DNA from: Gemmatimonadota bacterium
GTDB taxonomy: Bacteria; Gemmatimonadota; Gemmatimonadetes; Gemmatimonadales; GWC2-71-9
Direction: 5' to 3'
Length of the DNA stretch: 15,566 bases
Assembly (NCBI GenBank): GCA_017889745.1
Contig: JAGGAG010000046.1
Location: 1 to 15,566, forward strand
The notes below the pieces were generated by a model. It saw only the letters and a list, made by a program, of their open reading frames with translations. It was not told the origin of the DNA and searched no databases. The position numbers were made by a program, and so were the translations under genes. This document shows, in pieces, positions 5,973-13,310 of this stretch (positions are counted from its first letter, which is position 1; the number at the start of each line of letters is the position of its first letter).

Positions 5973-8883
5973 TCCGTTCCTCGAGGGTGAGCCCGAGCAG
6001 GAGCGCCACGCGCTCATCAATGGCAGCAATGCCCTCGGCGGAGCAAGCGGCGGTGGCCGCCCGGACCAGCACGTCATCCTCCAGGGCGCCGCCCGGCAGC
6101 GGCAGGTTCTCGATGACCCGCGCATTGAACCGCCGGAAGCCGCTGGCGGCGAGCGGTGCCCGCACGGTTGCGAGTGCCCGGATCCAGGTGGAGTTGAGTA
6201 GTGCGGCCAGCACCCGTGCTGCGCGGGCCTCGGTGGTGAGGAGCACATAGCAGGTGTTCAGGGGAATCAGGGTGGCTGCATCGGCGCCGGTGAGTGCCGC
6301 GGCTTGCAGGCGCCGGGCAAGATCGGGCCACACCACCCGGTGCGCGCCGAGCGCAGCACGGGTGCGGAAGAGGGTCCATGGTGGGCCATCCCGGTAATCG
6401 GCCCGTCGGCAGAGGCGATGACGCTGCGACTTGAAGTACGCTGCCGCGCGAGGCGGGAGCGTGTGGAGCGGATCGCCGGCGGGATCGCAGGGCCAGCGGA
6501 TCCACCGGGTCGGCGTGACCCTTCCGGGCTTGATGTCACGGCCGCGCACGGCCCGGCGCAACAGGTGCGGCTCTATGTCGGGCTCTACCGTGAGAAAGAT
6601 GTCGTCGGCGCCGGTCTTCACGCCGAGTCGGCACTGCCAGCGCGCACGGATGGGCGGGCACTCCCTGCCAAGCCGCTCGGCGACGCGGCCGACCACGTCG
6701 CCGGCGAGCATCCATGGTCCGTCGCCCTCGAGTGACGATTGCGGGACGACAGGTGCCGTGGCCTCGAGCGCCGTGCGGGTGTGCTGGCCGTCGGCCGGCC
6801 GCGTCCTGCGCACCACCAGTGCCATGGGGTATACCGTGGCGTCGAAGGTCTTCGCATCGTCGGGCGGCATGTCGGCCACCACCTCGAGTGTGGTTGTCGC
6901 GGCCAGGGCACGACGCAAGGTGGAGGCATACCCCGCGTGCCGGAGTTTCGCGGGGACGAGAAGTGCGGCCACACCACCATCGCGCGTCAGCTCGAGTCCC
7001 CGCTCTACGAATGCCACCGAGAGGTCGGGATAGTTCCGGTAGCCGCGGCTCGCGGCGGGCCGGAACCAGCGATAGCGCTCGGCAAGGCGATGGCGCAGCG
7101 CGCGGGGTACCACCTCGCTTCGCACCCAGGGCGGGTTACCGACGACCAGGTCGAACCCGCCCGCGGTCATGACGTCGGCGAAATGCACGGAGTAGTCGAA
7201 GGTGGGCAGGCCGCCGTCGCGCACCAGCTGCTGGCGAGCGGCGCGCAAGTCGCGCCGCATTTCCCGGGCGCCAGCGAGACGGGCCCGCTCATCGCGCGCC
7301 AGTCCGCGCTGCCCGCCGAACAACGTTTCCGCTCGCGCATGCTCGAGCATCTCGGCGATCCGCGCCTCGACGGCCTCGATCGATCGTTCCAGCGACGACG
7401 CCTCGGCCGACTCTTCCGCCTGCCGGAGCGCACGGAGGGCGGTGCGCTTGGCGCTGCCTGCCGCACTGATCGCCGCATGACGTGACCGGCGCAGTGCCGC
7501 AGCGATGGCCGGGTCGGGCCGATGGAGTCCCTGCCGGCTCCAGAGCGAATCGCCCTGGCGCACGACGGCATCGAGGTTGGGGAGCGGCGGCACGGCAGCC
7601 GGGTCGGTGGTCTCGTCATCGGCGATGACGGCGAGCCAGAGCCGCAACTCGGCCAGCCGCACGGCCATCGGATCGAGATCGACACCGAAGAGGTTGCGGG
7701 CGAGGACGCGGCGACGCGCCGTGGCCGCGCTCTCATGCGACTGCCGCGTCGCGTGGGTGATGCGGTCGAGCGCGCCGAGCAGGAACGCCCCGGAGCCGAC
7801 GGCGGGATCGAGCAGCGTGATGTCGACGAGCGGGATACCGGAATGTTCCCCGTGAACCGCGAGAGCGGTGTCGATGAGCCGCTGAACGAGTGATGCCGGG
7901 GTGTAGTAGGTGCCGGAGCGGTGGCGCTGTTCCGGATCCATGAGTCCCTCGAACACCCGGCCAAGCATGTCCGGCGCCACCACGCTGCCATCACCCTCTC
8001 GAGTGGTGAAGTGAAAGCCCTCAAAGAGAGTGTCGAAGGCGTCACGCCACGCCGGCGTCGGGATGTCGATCTTCCAGCGCCGCTCGAGCGCATGCGGCTC
8101 GAAGAGGCCCCCGTTCAGGAACGGGATTGCGCCGAATCGCTTCGCGGTGGCGCCCCGGTGAGCAGGGGGACGGTTCAGGGCGCCGAAGAAGAGCGGGCGC
8201 ATGAGGTCGCGGTGGAGCGGGCGTCGGCGCACCAGGCAATCGTCCACCGCACGTGCGAGGAAGTCGCTCCGGCCGTCGAGCCAGCCCTTGCTCTGCACGA
8301 AGTAGAGGAAGAGCACGCGCGTGAGCTGCAGCAGGGCTAGCGCGCCGCGGTCGGCAGGGGATGGCCCGACGGGCATTGCGGCCTGGAAGCGCTCGAAGGT
8401 GTGGCGGAACTGGCGGAAGAACCTGGCGCCAAGGGGCTCGATGGCGAGCAGTTCGGCAAGGCGCGCCGCCGCCTCGAGCGGCGGGAGATCGCGCAGAGAT
8501 GCGATGCGCTCCAGGGCCGCGACCGCGGCGGTGTCGGGTTGATCGAGAGAGAGCTCGAGCACGGGCGGGTGATCGATGGCCACCGTGAGGACGAGCCGCC
8601 GCCGGGCGGCATCGAGGCACACGATGCCGGCAGGCCGGCCCAGGGCGGACCGCGCGCGGGCAACCGCGCGCCCGGCGCACCGTCCGTCCCGCGCGGATAG
8701 GGTGATCCAGGGGAGGGTGCGCTGGGCATCCAGTGTCGCCATGCGCAGGACTTCAGCGGCAGGGGTGGTTTCAAACCCTTCAGGATCAAGGGGATGCCAC
8801 GCGCCGCGAACCTCGAGCGCCGTGAGGAGGCGCCGGAGGCCGGACCAGCAAGTGACCTGCGGAAGGAGGGCTGCGATCGGCAT
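5935..8883 (-). CDS. Eco57I/PglX-like N6-adenine DNA methyltransferase with target-recognition-like C-terminus
   Basis: 982 residues from the ATG at 8883. A GTG at 8901 in the same frame adds six residues; neither start has a clear Shine-Dalgarno sequence, and an in-frame TGA lies just upstream. The N-terminal 300 residues contain family segments LTRVLFLYFVQSKGWL and IPFLNGGLFEPHALE. Next come SGTYYTP (from Ser323), the SAM-binding motif I DPAVGSGAF (359-367), a charged coiled-coil-like insert (about 470-560) and the catalytic NPPW (583-586) of amino-methylases. The last 250 residues, with GVKTGADDIFL, LLNSTWIRALA and GFRRFNARVIENLPLP, resemble type IIG/PglX target-recognition domains. It should methylate adenine in a specific DNA site. 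I see no PD-(D/E)XK motif at the N-terminus, so it may be a pure modification and recognition subunit. It heads an operon with a split helicase, a pattern of anti-phage systems. Confidence 0.92.
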   Translation of the reverse strand: MPIAALLPQVTCWSGLRRLLTALEVRGAWHPLDPEGFETTPAAEVLRMATLDAQRTLPWITLSARDGRCAGRAVARARSALGRPAGIVCLDAARRRLVLTVAIDHPPVLELSLDQPDTAAVAALERIASLRDLPPLEAAARLAELLAIEPLGARFFRQFRHTFERFQAAMPVGPSPADRGALALLQLTRVLFLYFVQSKGWLDGRSDFLARAVDDCLVRRRPLHRDLMRPLFFGALNRPPAHRGATAKRFGAIPFLNGGLFEPHALERRWKIDIPTPAWRDAFDTLFEGFHFTTREGDGSVVAPDMLGRVFEGLMDPEQRHRSGTYYTPASLVQRLIDTALAVHGEHSGIPLVDITLLDPAVGSGAFLLGALDRITHATRQSHESAATARRRVLARNLFGVDLDPMAVRLAELRLWLAVIADDETTDPAAVPPLPNLDAVVRQGDSLWSRQGLHRPDPAIAAALRRSRHAAISAAGSAKRTALRALRQAEESAEASSLERSIEAVEARIAEMLEHARAETLFGGQRGLARDERARLAGAREMRRDLRAARQQLVRDGGLPTFDYSVHFADVMTAGGFDLVVGNPPWVRSEVVPRALRHRLAERYRWFRPAASRGYRNYPDLSVAFVERGLELTRDGGVAALLVPAKLRHAGYASTLRRALAATTTLEVVADMPPDDAKTFDATVYPMALVVRRTRPADGQHTRTALEATAPVVPQSSLEGDGPWMLAGDVVGRVAERLGRECPPIRARWQCRLGVKTGADDIFLTVEPDIEPHLLRRAVRGRDIKPGRVTPTRWIRWPCDPAGDPLHTLPPRAAAYFKSQRHRLCRRADYRDGPPWTLFRTRAALGAHRVVWPDLARRLQAAALTGADAATLIPLNTCYVLLTTEARAARVLAALLNSTWIRALATVRAPLAASGFRRFNARVIENLPLPGGALEDDVLVRAATAACSAEGIAAIDERVALLLGLTLEERNALAGIVAAHSC

Positions 8884-8901
8884 GGTGTGCCCACTGGACA
8901 C

Positions 8902-9035
8902 CGCACCATGTCACGCGTGGCGGGAGGAGCCGGCACCGCGCCACCGCGCGGCGGATCAATCGACCGCCCCCCCGTTCCGTTCCCGGGCCCGCAGGGTAAG
9001 ACTTCCCCCGCGTCATTGACCCCACGGAGGATGAC
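8902..9035. other. Divergent intergenic region between methylase operon and small secreted-protein gene
   Basis: This gap must hold the promoters of the leftward methylase operon and the rightward gene at 9036. It is GC-rich with a C7 run at 8967-8973 and several GCGCGG/CCGCGC short repeats. I find no hexamer pair close to a sigma-70 consensus on either strand. The only clear signal is the ribosome binding site GGAGG at 9026-9030 for the rightward gene. Confidence 0.4.
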
Positions 9036-9713
9036 ATGCAGGGCAGGATGATCGTAGGACTGATGGCAGGAAGCTTCCTTGCGGCCGCCCCGGTGGCGGC
9101 CCAGACGACTTCGACGGCGCCCGGCGACTCGGCGGGATTCGTCGTGCTCAAGAACCAGGACACGGTGGCCACGGAGCGGTTCGAGCGCAGGGACGTGACC
9201 TGGCTGGGCACGCTCGCGCTCGCGACCAGGAAGGACGTGGCGGACACCTGGTCAGTCGTGACGGCGCCCGATGGGACCGTGCCGCTGGTCGAGGTGATGG
9301 AGTCGCAGAAGCCGCCTGATCCGCGGATGAGGGCCCGCGTCATCTCGCGCGCGCGGATCATCGTGAAGGGCGACTCGGTATCGGTGGACCAGATGACGTC
9401 CAACGGGCTCGTGACCCGGATCTTCCCGTCCGAAGTAGGCGTCGTGCCATACCTCAACCTCTCATTCGGGATGCTCGAGGTGGGACTGCGCCAGGCGCAG
9501 GTCGCCGCCAAGCGGGATTCGCTCGGGCTGGCGGTCTACTTCTTCAACCTGGGCGGAGGGCAGACGGCGCGCGGAACGCTGGTGCAGCAGCCGGACGGGA
9601 AGGCGCAGCTGAGTATCGGAGAAGTGCAGATCGACCTGGTGCTGGCGCCGGACGGCCGGCTCCTGTCGGCCGCTATCCCCGCGCAGGGCCTGAAGGTGGA
9701 ACGGGTTCAGTAG
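9036..9713 (+). CDS. Secreted/periplasmic protein of unknown function
   Basis: 225 residues. The start is well supported by GGAGG at 9026-9030, five bases before the ATG. Residues 1-22 form a Sec signal peptide with a hydrophobic core and probable cleavage at VAA|QT. The mature part is predicted mostly beta-strand: it opens with FVVLKNQDTVATERFER and continues with alternating strands that include repeated basic/acidic pairs, with no cysteine and no catalytic motif I recognise. The layout (a short repeating beta protein after a signal peptide) would fit an outer-membrane-associated or periplasmic beta-barrel/lipocalin-like fold; this is a guess. It is divergent from the methylase operon and has its own ribosome site, so it is probably unrelated to that system. 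Its last 41 bases overlap, antisense, the end of the glycosyltransferase gene. Confidence 0.8.
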   Translation: MQGRMIVGLMAGSFLAAAPVAAQTTSTAPGDSAGFVVLKNQDTVATERFERRDVTWLGTLALATRKDVADTWSVVTAPDGTVPLVEVMESQKPPDPRMRARVISRARIIVKGDSVSVDQMTSNGLVTRIFPSEVGVVPYLNLSFGMLEVGLRQAQVAAKRDSLGLAVYFFNLGGGQTARGTLVQQPDGKAQLSIGEVQIDLVLAPDGRLLSAAIPAQGLKVERVQ

Positions 9714-10863
9714 CGAGGCCCGTCACCTCGTCGTACACCCGGCCGCGCCATTCCACGCGCCGGGTGCCCCGCCACACCGAACGCGCCAGGATCACGAGAA
9801 ACATGCCGGCGCCGAGTGGATACAGCAGCCCGTACCACATCGGCGCCTGCATGCCGAAGCTGATCAGCGCCCAGAACAGCACGGACAACGCGGTCGCAAT
9901 CGCCGCTGCCGGCAGGAACGCGTGTGCGTAGCCCAGGAGCGCGACGCACAGCAGCACCGGCGGGGCCAGCCAGAAGACGCCGTCGAGGGCCAGGAGCAGC
10001 GGCGCCAGGAACCGGAGCAGCGGCTGGTGGCCGAACGAAAGGCGCGAGCCGATGAAGAGATTCTTGGACCATCCCTCGATCAGCTGCCCGAGGTTCTGGT
10101 ACATGCGCGTCTCCATCAGTTCGTACGCGAAGGCGAAGTGGAGCTTCTTCCCCAGCCGCACGACCTGCTGTGCTATCGCAAGGTCCTCCACCACCTCACC
10201 CTTCACCGCGGCATGCTCGCCGACGGCTTCGTAACTCGCGCGCGGGAACATCATGAACTGGCCGTTGGCGATCACGTCCCTGGGCCGTGTGGCGGCGTTG
10301 ACGGTGCTCGGGTGGTAGCGCGTGCCCAGCATGACCCAGATGTGGGGCATGACGACGCGTTCCCAGAAACTCACGACCAGCTGCCGCGGGGCCACCGTCA
10401 GGAGGTCGGCCCTCGACTCGCGAAGCATCGATACGGCATGCGCGAGCAGGTCGGGATGGTGCGTCGTGTCAGCGTCGGTGAAGAGCAGCACCTCGCTGGT
10501 CGCGGCATCGGCGCCCTGCTGGCATGCCCACGGCTTGCCGTACCAGCCGCGCGGCAGTTCCCGGCCGGGGACGAGACGCAGGCGGGGGTCGGTCGCCGCG
10601 AGGGCCGCCACCTTCCTGGCGGTGTCGTCGGTGGACCGGTCGTCCACGACGATCACCTCGAGCGGGTGGTAGGTCGACGCCAGGGCGGAGCGCACCACGG
10701 TCTCGATCTGCCCGGATTCATTGCGCGCCGGGATGATGATGCTGACGCCCGGGCCGGTGACCGGCGCAACGTCGCTGAGGCTGGGCTTGCTGCGTGCGAG
10801 ACGGGGGATCGCGGCGAAGGACGCCGCCCAGGGCAGCGCCGCGAGCCAGGCGACGGTCGGCAT
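9673..10863 (-). CDS. Membrane-bound family 2 glycosyltransferase (HpnB/CrtQ/CruC-like)
   Basis: 396 residues from the ATG at 10863, which shares its A with the TGA of the upstream gene (TGATG), so it is translationally coupled. A TTG directly before it is not needed. An N-terminal hydrophobic helix (about 1-22) precedes a GT-A domain: VSIIIPARNE (about 40-50), the UDP-binding DDRSTDD (Asp74, Asp75), the metal-binding DAD (Asp130-Asp132), and the acceptor-base Glu226-Asp227 in GEVVEDLA, followed by LIEGWSKNLF in place of QxxRW. Three to four transmembrane helices fill about 275-365. Relatives glycosylate lipid acceptors such as carotenoids or hopanoid precursors at the inner membrane. The family match is firm; the acceptor is not determined. 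The pair with an RsbRD_N-like protein is unusual. Confidence 0.9.
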   Translation of the reverse strand: MPTVAWLAALPWAASFAAIPRLARSKPSLSDVAPVTGPGVSIIIPARNESGQIETVVRSALASTYHPLEVIVVDDRSTDDTARKVAALAATDPRLRLVPGRELPRGWYGKPWACQQGADAATSEVLLFTDADTTHHPDLLAHAVSMLRESRADLLTVAPRQLVVSFWERVVMPHIWVMLGTRYHPSTVNAATRPRDVIANGQFMMFPRASYEAVGEHAAVKGEVVEDLAIAQQVVRLGKKLHFAFAYELMETRMYQNLGQLIEGWSKNLFIGSRLSFGHQPLLRFLAPLLLALDGVFWLAPPVLLCVALLGYAHAFLPAAAIATALSVLFWALISFGMQAPMWYGLLYPLGAGMFLVILARSVWRGTRRVEWRGRVYDEVTGLATEPVPPSGPARG

Positions 10864-11399
10864 CAACTGCGCTGCGAAAGGGCGGCGAGTTCGCCTTCGA
10901 GGTGGGTGAGGTGCCGGTCGATCTCCTCGAGATCGTGCTCCGTGTCATCGGCCACCGGCACACCGCTGCGCGCGAAGAGCGTAGCGACCAGGGCATCGGT
11001 GTAGCCCACCACCGCCGTGGCGATGCCGCGGTCGACGAGCCGGTTGAGGCGGAGCATGATGGCGAGCGCCTGACGGGGCCGGAGGGTCGTGACGATGGGC
11101 GCGAGGCGGAGGGTCAGGATGTCGCGAAGGTGCTGCAGCTCCTCCACCACTTCGCCGGCGGCGAGCCCGCGCATCGAGCCGACGCGGCCATACTGCTCGC
11201 ACGCCTTGATCCAGATCGGCATGACTTCGCGGCGGAACGGGCCGACAGTCTGGCCGGACAGTTCGACGAGCAGGCGGAATTCGCGCTCGACGAATGAGCG
11301 GGGGATCATGCCCGTGGCCGCGAGCTTGTCCTCGAGGCGGCGGGCCCAGTCGGCGATCAGTGCGTCACGGGAGTCGGCGATGATCCGGCCGGCTGCCAA
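10863..11399 (-). CDS. RsbRD N-terminal-domain-like protein, all-helical
   Basis: 178 residues from a TTG at 11399; there is no ATG or GTG in the N-terminal part of the frame. A CTG at 11423, six bases after a perfect AAGGAG (11430-11435), would add eight residues and may be the real start. The sequence is almost wholly helical, starting with ADSRDALIADWARRLEDKL, with a central GEVVEELQHLRDILTLRL and an acidic, heptad-like tail (DDTEHDLEEIDRHLTHLEGEL, about 155-175, shown in part) that could be a coiled coil. This pattern resembles RsbRD_N (the N-terminal sensory domain of RsbR-type stressosome proteins and of some histidine kinases), but there is no STAS or kinase domain here. A regulatory or adaptor role is inferred. 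It is cotranslated with the glycosyltransferase through a TGATG overlap and transcribed divergently from the LD-carboxypeptidase. Confidence 0.78.
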   Translation of the reverse strand: MAAGRIIADSRDALIADWARRLEDKLAATGMIPRSFVEREFRLLVELSGQTVGPFRREVMPIWIKACEQYGRVGSMRGLAAGEVVEELQHLRDILTLRLAPIVTTLRPRQALAIMLRLNRLVDRGIATAVVGYTDALVATLFARSGVPVADDTEHDLEEIDRHLTHLEGELAALSQRS

Positions 11400-11433
11400 C
11401 AGCGCAGGCTGCGAAGCGCGCAGGGCGTTCTCC

Positions 11434-11467
11434 TTGGATGGCGCGGCGGCAATCTATATTGGCTGAC
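11434..11467. promoter_or_regulatory. Candidate bidirectional promoter with symmetric AT-rich -10 region
   Basis: In very GC-rich surroundings the ten bases AATCTATATT (11451-11460) stand out. Rightward, TATATT (11455-11460) with TTGGAT (11434-11439, 15-base spacer) makes a plausible sigma-70 promoter. The start point would fall at about 11467-11468, the first base of the LD-carboxypeptidase ATG. Leftward, the same stretch reads TATAGA (11458-11453), properly placed for the RsbRD_N-like gene. Shared, near-palindromic -10 elements are known to drive divergent transcription in bacteria. The spacer is short and no -35 is evident leftward. Confidence 0.5.
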
Positions 11468-12433
11468 ATGACCCGGTCAAAACCTGTAACGCAACCTCCG
11501 TGCCTCGCCACCGGCGCTCGCGTCGCCATCGTGGCGCCTTCCGGGCCCTGCCTCGAGCAGGATGACGTCACCCGATCGATCGAGTTGTGCCAGGCGCTGG
11601 GGCTCGAGGCGGTGTGTGGGGCGCACGTGCGCGACCGGCAGGGCTACCTGGCCGGGCGCGATGCCGATCGCCTCGCCGACCTGAACGCGGCCCTGCGCGA
11701 CCCAGCGATCGACGCCGTCTGGTGCATCCGCGGCGGCTACGGCATGACGCGCATCCTGGACGAGGTGGACTTCGCCGCGCTGCGCAAGCGCCCCAAGGCG
11801 ATCATCGGGTACTCCGACATCACCGCACTCCTGCACGGAGCATTGCAGGAAGCCGGCGTCGTGACATTCCACGGCCCCACCGCCCGGCACCCGATGCCCG
11901 AGTTCAGCCTCAGGCACTTCGACCAGGTGCTGAGGGTCCCGGAGGCCGCCGGCCGGCTCGAGCGGCTGCCGCAACCCACCGGGGTGCACGCCGCACGGGA
12001 AAACCGCATCGTGACGCTGCGTGAGGGCGTGGCCGAGGGGCCGTTGCTCGGCGGCAACCTGTCGTTGCTGCAGTGCCTGGCCGGCACGCGGTTCTTTCCC
12101 GACCTGGACGGCGCGATCCTGTTCCTGGAGGACGCAGGAGAGGCGCTCTACCGGGTCGATCGCATGCTCGCGCACCTGCGGGCGCTGGGCGCACTCGGCA
12201 AGCTCGCCGGCGTGATTGTCGGCCGCTTCACCGAGATGCGGCGCGAGACCGGTGACGGCGCGTTCGGCTTCGATGAGGTGCTGCGGCACTACTTCGGGGG
12301 GCTCGGCATTCCCGTGGCGTACGGCTTCCCGGTGGGTCACATCGACGAACAGTGGACGCTGCCGCTGGGGGTGCGGGCGCGTCTCGACGCGACCCGCGGC
12401 GAGGTCGACCTGCTGGAACCGGCGGTGGCCTGA
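11468..12433 (+). CDS. LD-carboxypeptidase, peptidase family S66 (LdcA-like)
   Basis: 321 residues from the ATG at 11468. An in-frame ATG at 11438 adds ten residues, but it falls inside the probable promoter and lacks a ribosome site, so I prefer 11468, perhaps translated from a leaderless mRNA. The S66 fold is clear: GARVAIVAPSGP near the N-terminus, the nucleophile-elbow IGYSDITAL with Ser116, and the rest of the Ser-Glu-His triad at Glu221 (LFLEDAGEALYRVDRML) and His291 (FPVGHIDEQWTLPLG). Other family landmarks are WCIRGGYGMTRIL and GPLLGGNLSLL. The enzyme removes the terminal D-alanine from muropeptide tetrapeptides in cytosolic murein recycling; some relatives hydrolyse microcin C-type compounds. 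The length is normal and the triad intact. Its stop overlaps the start of the hydrolase (TGATG). Confidence 0.94.
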   Translation: MTRSKPVTQPPCLATGARVAIVAPSGPCLEQDDVTRSIELCQALGLEAVCGAHVRDRQGYLAGRDADRLADLNAALRDPAIDAVWCIRGGYGMTRILDEVDFAALRKRPKAIIGYSDITALLHGALQEAGVVTFHGPTARHPMPEFSLRHFDQVLRVPEAAGRLERLPQPTGVHAARENRIVTLREGVAEGPLLGGNLSLLQCLAGTRFFPDLDGAILFLEDAGEALYRVDRMLAHLRALGALGKLAGVIVGRFTEMRRETGDGAFGFDEVLRHYFGGLGIPVAYGFPVGHIDEQWTLPLGVRARLDATRGEVDLLEPAVA

Positions 12434-13269
12434 TGGCGACGCCGACGATCACGTCGTGCGAGCTGCCGGGCGTGCTGGGCCCGATCGCGGTCGACGTGCG
12501 CGCGGCCGGCCGGGACATGCCGCGCCCGGCGGTCGTGATCGTGCACGGCTTCAAGGGATTCAAGGACTGGGGGATGTTCCCGCCGCTCGCCGACCGGCTC
12601 GCGCGGGCCGGCTTCGTGGCGGTGAGCCTCAACCTGAGCGGAGCGGGCGTCGACGCGGCGGGGAACTTCGTGTTTCCCGAGCGGTTCGGTCACGACACCA
12701 TCAGCGCCGCACTCACGGACCTCGAGCGCGTGCTCGACGCCCTGGCGGCGGGAACGCTCGACATCGCCCCGCCGTCGGTCATCGGCCTGCTGGGTCATTC
12801 GCGGGGCGGTGGCGTCGCGATCCTCACCGCGGCGCGCGACGCGCGCGTCACCGCCCTGGTTACCTGGGCGGCGATCGCGGACGTGAACCGGTGGCCGGCC
12901 GACGTAATGGCAGAGTGGAGGAAGAAGGGTCGCCACGACGTCGTGAACGCGAGGACGGGAGAAGTGCTTCCGCTCTACACCGACGTGCTCGACGACAACG
13001 CGCAGAACGCCGGCCGGCTCGACATCGTGGCCGCGGCGGGTGGCATCACCGCGCCGTGGCTGCTGATCCACGGCGAGGCGGACGAGGCGGTGCCACTCGC
13101 GGAAGGTGAGCGGCTGGCGGCGGTGATGCGGCACCCGGCCAGCCGGCACGAATGGATTGCCGGCGGCCAGCATACGTTCGGCGCGAAGCATCCGTGGGCC
13201 GGCAGCACGCCGGAACTGGAGCGGGTGTTCGCGGCCAGCGTCGCGTGGTTTGCGAGGTACCTCACCTGA
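12433..13269 (+). CDS. Alpha/beta hydrolase (dienelactone hydrolase/esterase-like)
   Basis: 278 residues from the ATG at 12433, which overlaps the preceding TGA by one base. Family features are the oxyanion segment VVIVHGFKGFKDWGMF, the nucleophile elbow GHSRGG (Ser123), the acid in HGEADEAVP (Asp217) and His247 in GGQHTFG. The HGFKGFKDW motif and the lack of a lid place it with acyl hydrolases of the BAAT/prolyl-oligopeptidase-like C-terminal type rather than classical lipases. There is no signal peptide, so it acts in the cytosol. The substrate is unknown. Coupling to the LD-carboxypeptidase suggests shared expression, possibly in handling cell-wall-derived material, but that is inference from position alone. 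Confidence 0.92.
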   Translation: MATPTITSCELPGVLGPIAVDVRAAGRDMPRPAVVIVHGFKGFKDWGMFPPLADRLARAGFVAVSLNLSGAGVDAAGNFVFPERFGHDTISAALTDLERVLDALAAGTLDIAPPSVIGLLGHSRGGGVAILTAARDARVTALVTWAAIADVNRWPADVMAEWRKKGRHDVVNARTGEVLPLYTDVLDDNAQNAGRLDIVAAAGGITAPWLLIHGEADEAVPLAEGERLAAVMRHPASRHEWIAGGQHTFGAKHPWAGSTPELERVFAASVAWFARYLT

Positions 13270-13282
13270 CCCAGGGGTCAGG
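13265..13282. terminator. Short GC-rich hairpin overlapping a stop codon at a convergent junction
   Basis: CCTGACCC (13265-13272) and GGGTCAGG (13275-13282) are exact complements; in practice a 7-bp stem with a 4-base loop. The stem includes the TGA of the hydrolase gene and lies 28 bases before the end of the opposing lipoprotein gene. No U-tract follows, so termination is only suggested by position. Confidence 0.4.
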
Positions 13283-13310
13283 CGAGGCAGCTGTAATCCG
13301 CAGATCCGCG

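Noticed and set aside
5973..6248. 92-residue N-terminal extension of the RecA1 helicase half
   Set aside because: Pro/Ser/Arg-rich shadow of the methylase gene; the ATG at 5972 has a good ribosome site and homology begins after it.
6739..7485. 248-residue plus-strand frame within the methylase gene
   Set aside because: Antisense shadow of the catalytic NPPW region; Arg/Gly-rich with no domain.
3126..8883. Calling the methylase/helicase operon DISARM, BREX or type ISP
   Set aside because: The diagnostic partner genes or fused nuclease are not visible, and both proteins are shorter than the usual DISARM or BREX counterparts; the resemblance is to shared domains only.
8786..9511. 241-residue minus-strand frame spanning the divergent intergenic region
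   Set aside because: Ser/Thr-rich antisense of the secreted-protein gene, running out of frame into the methylase; no motif.
11438..11467. Upstream ATG extending the LD-carboxypeptidase by ten residues
   Set aside because: It lies within the probable -35/-10 region and has no ribosome site; the S66 core begins well after 11468.
12216..13109. 297-residue plus-strand frame overlapping the LD-carboxypeptidase and hydrolase genes
   Set aside because: Arg-rich out-of-frame translation of two genes that both have complete catalytic triads.
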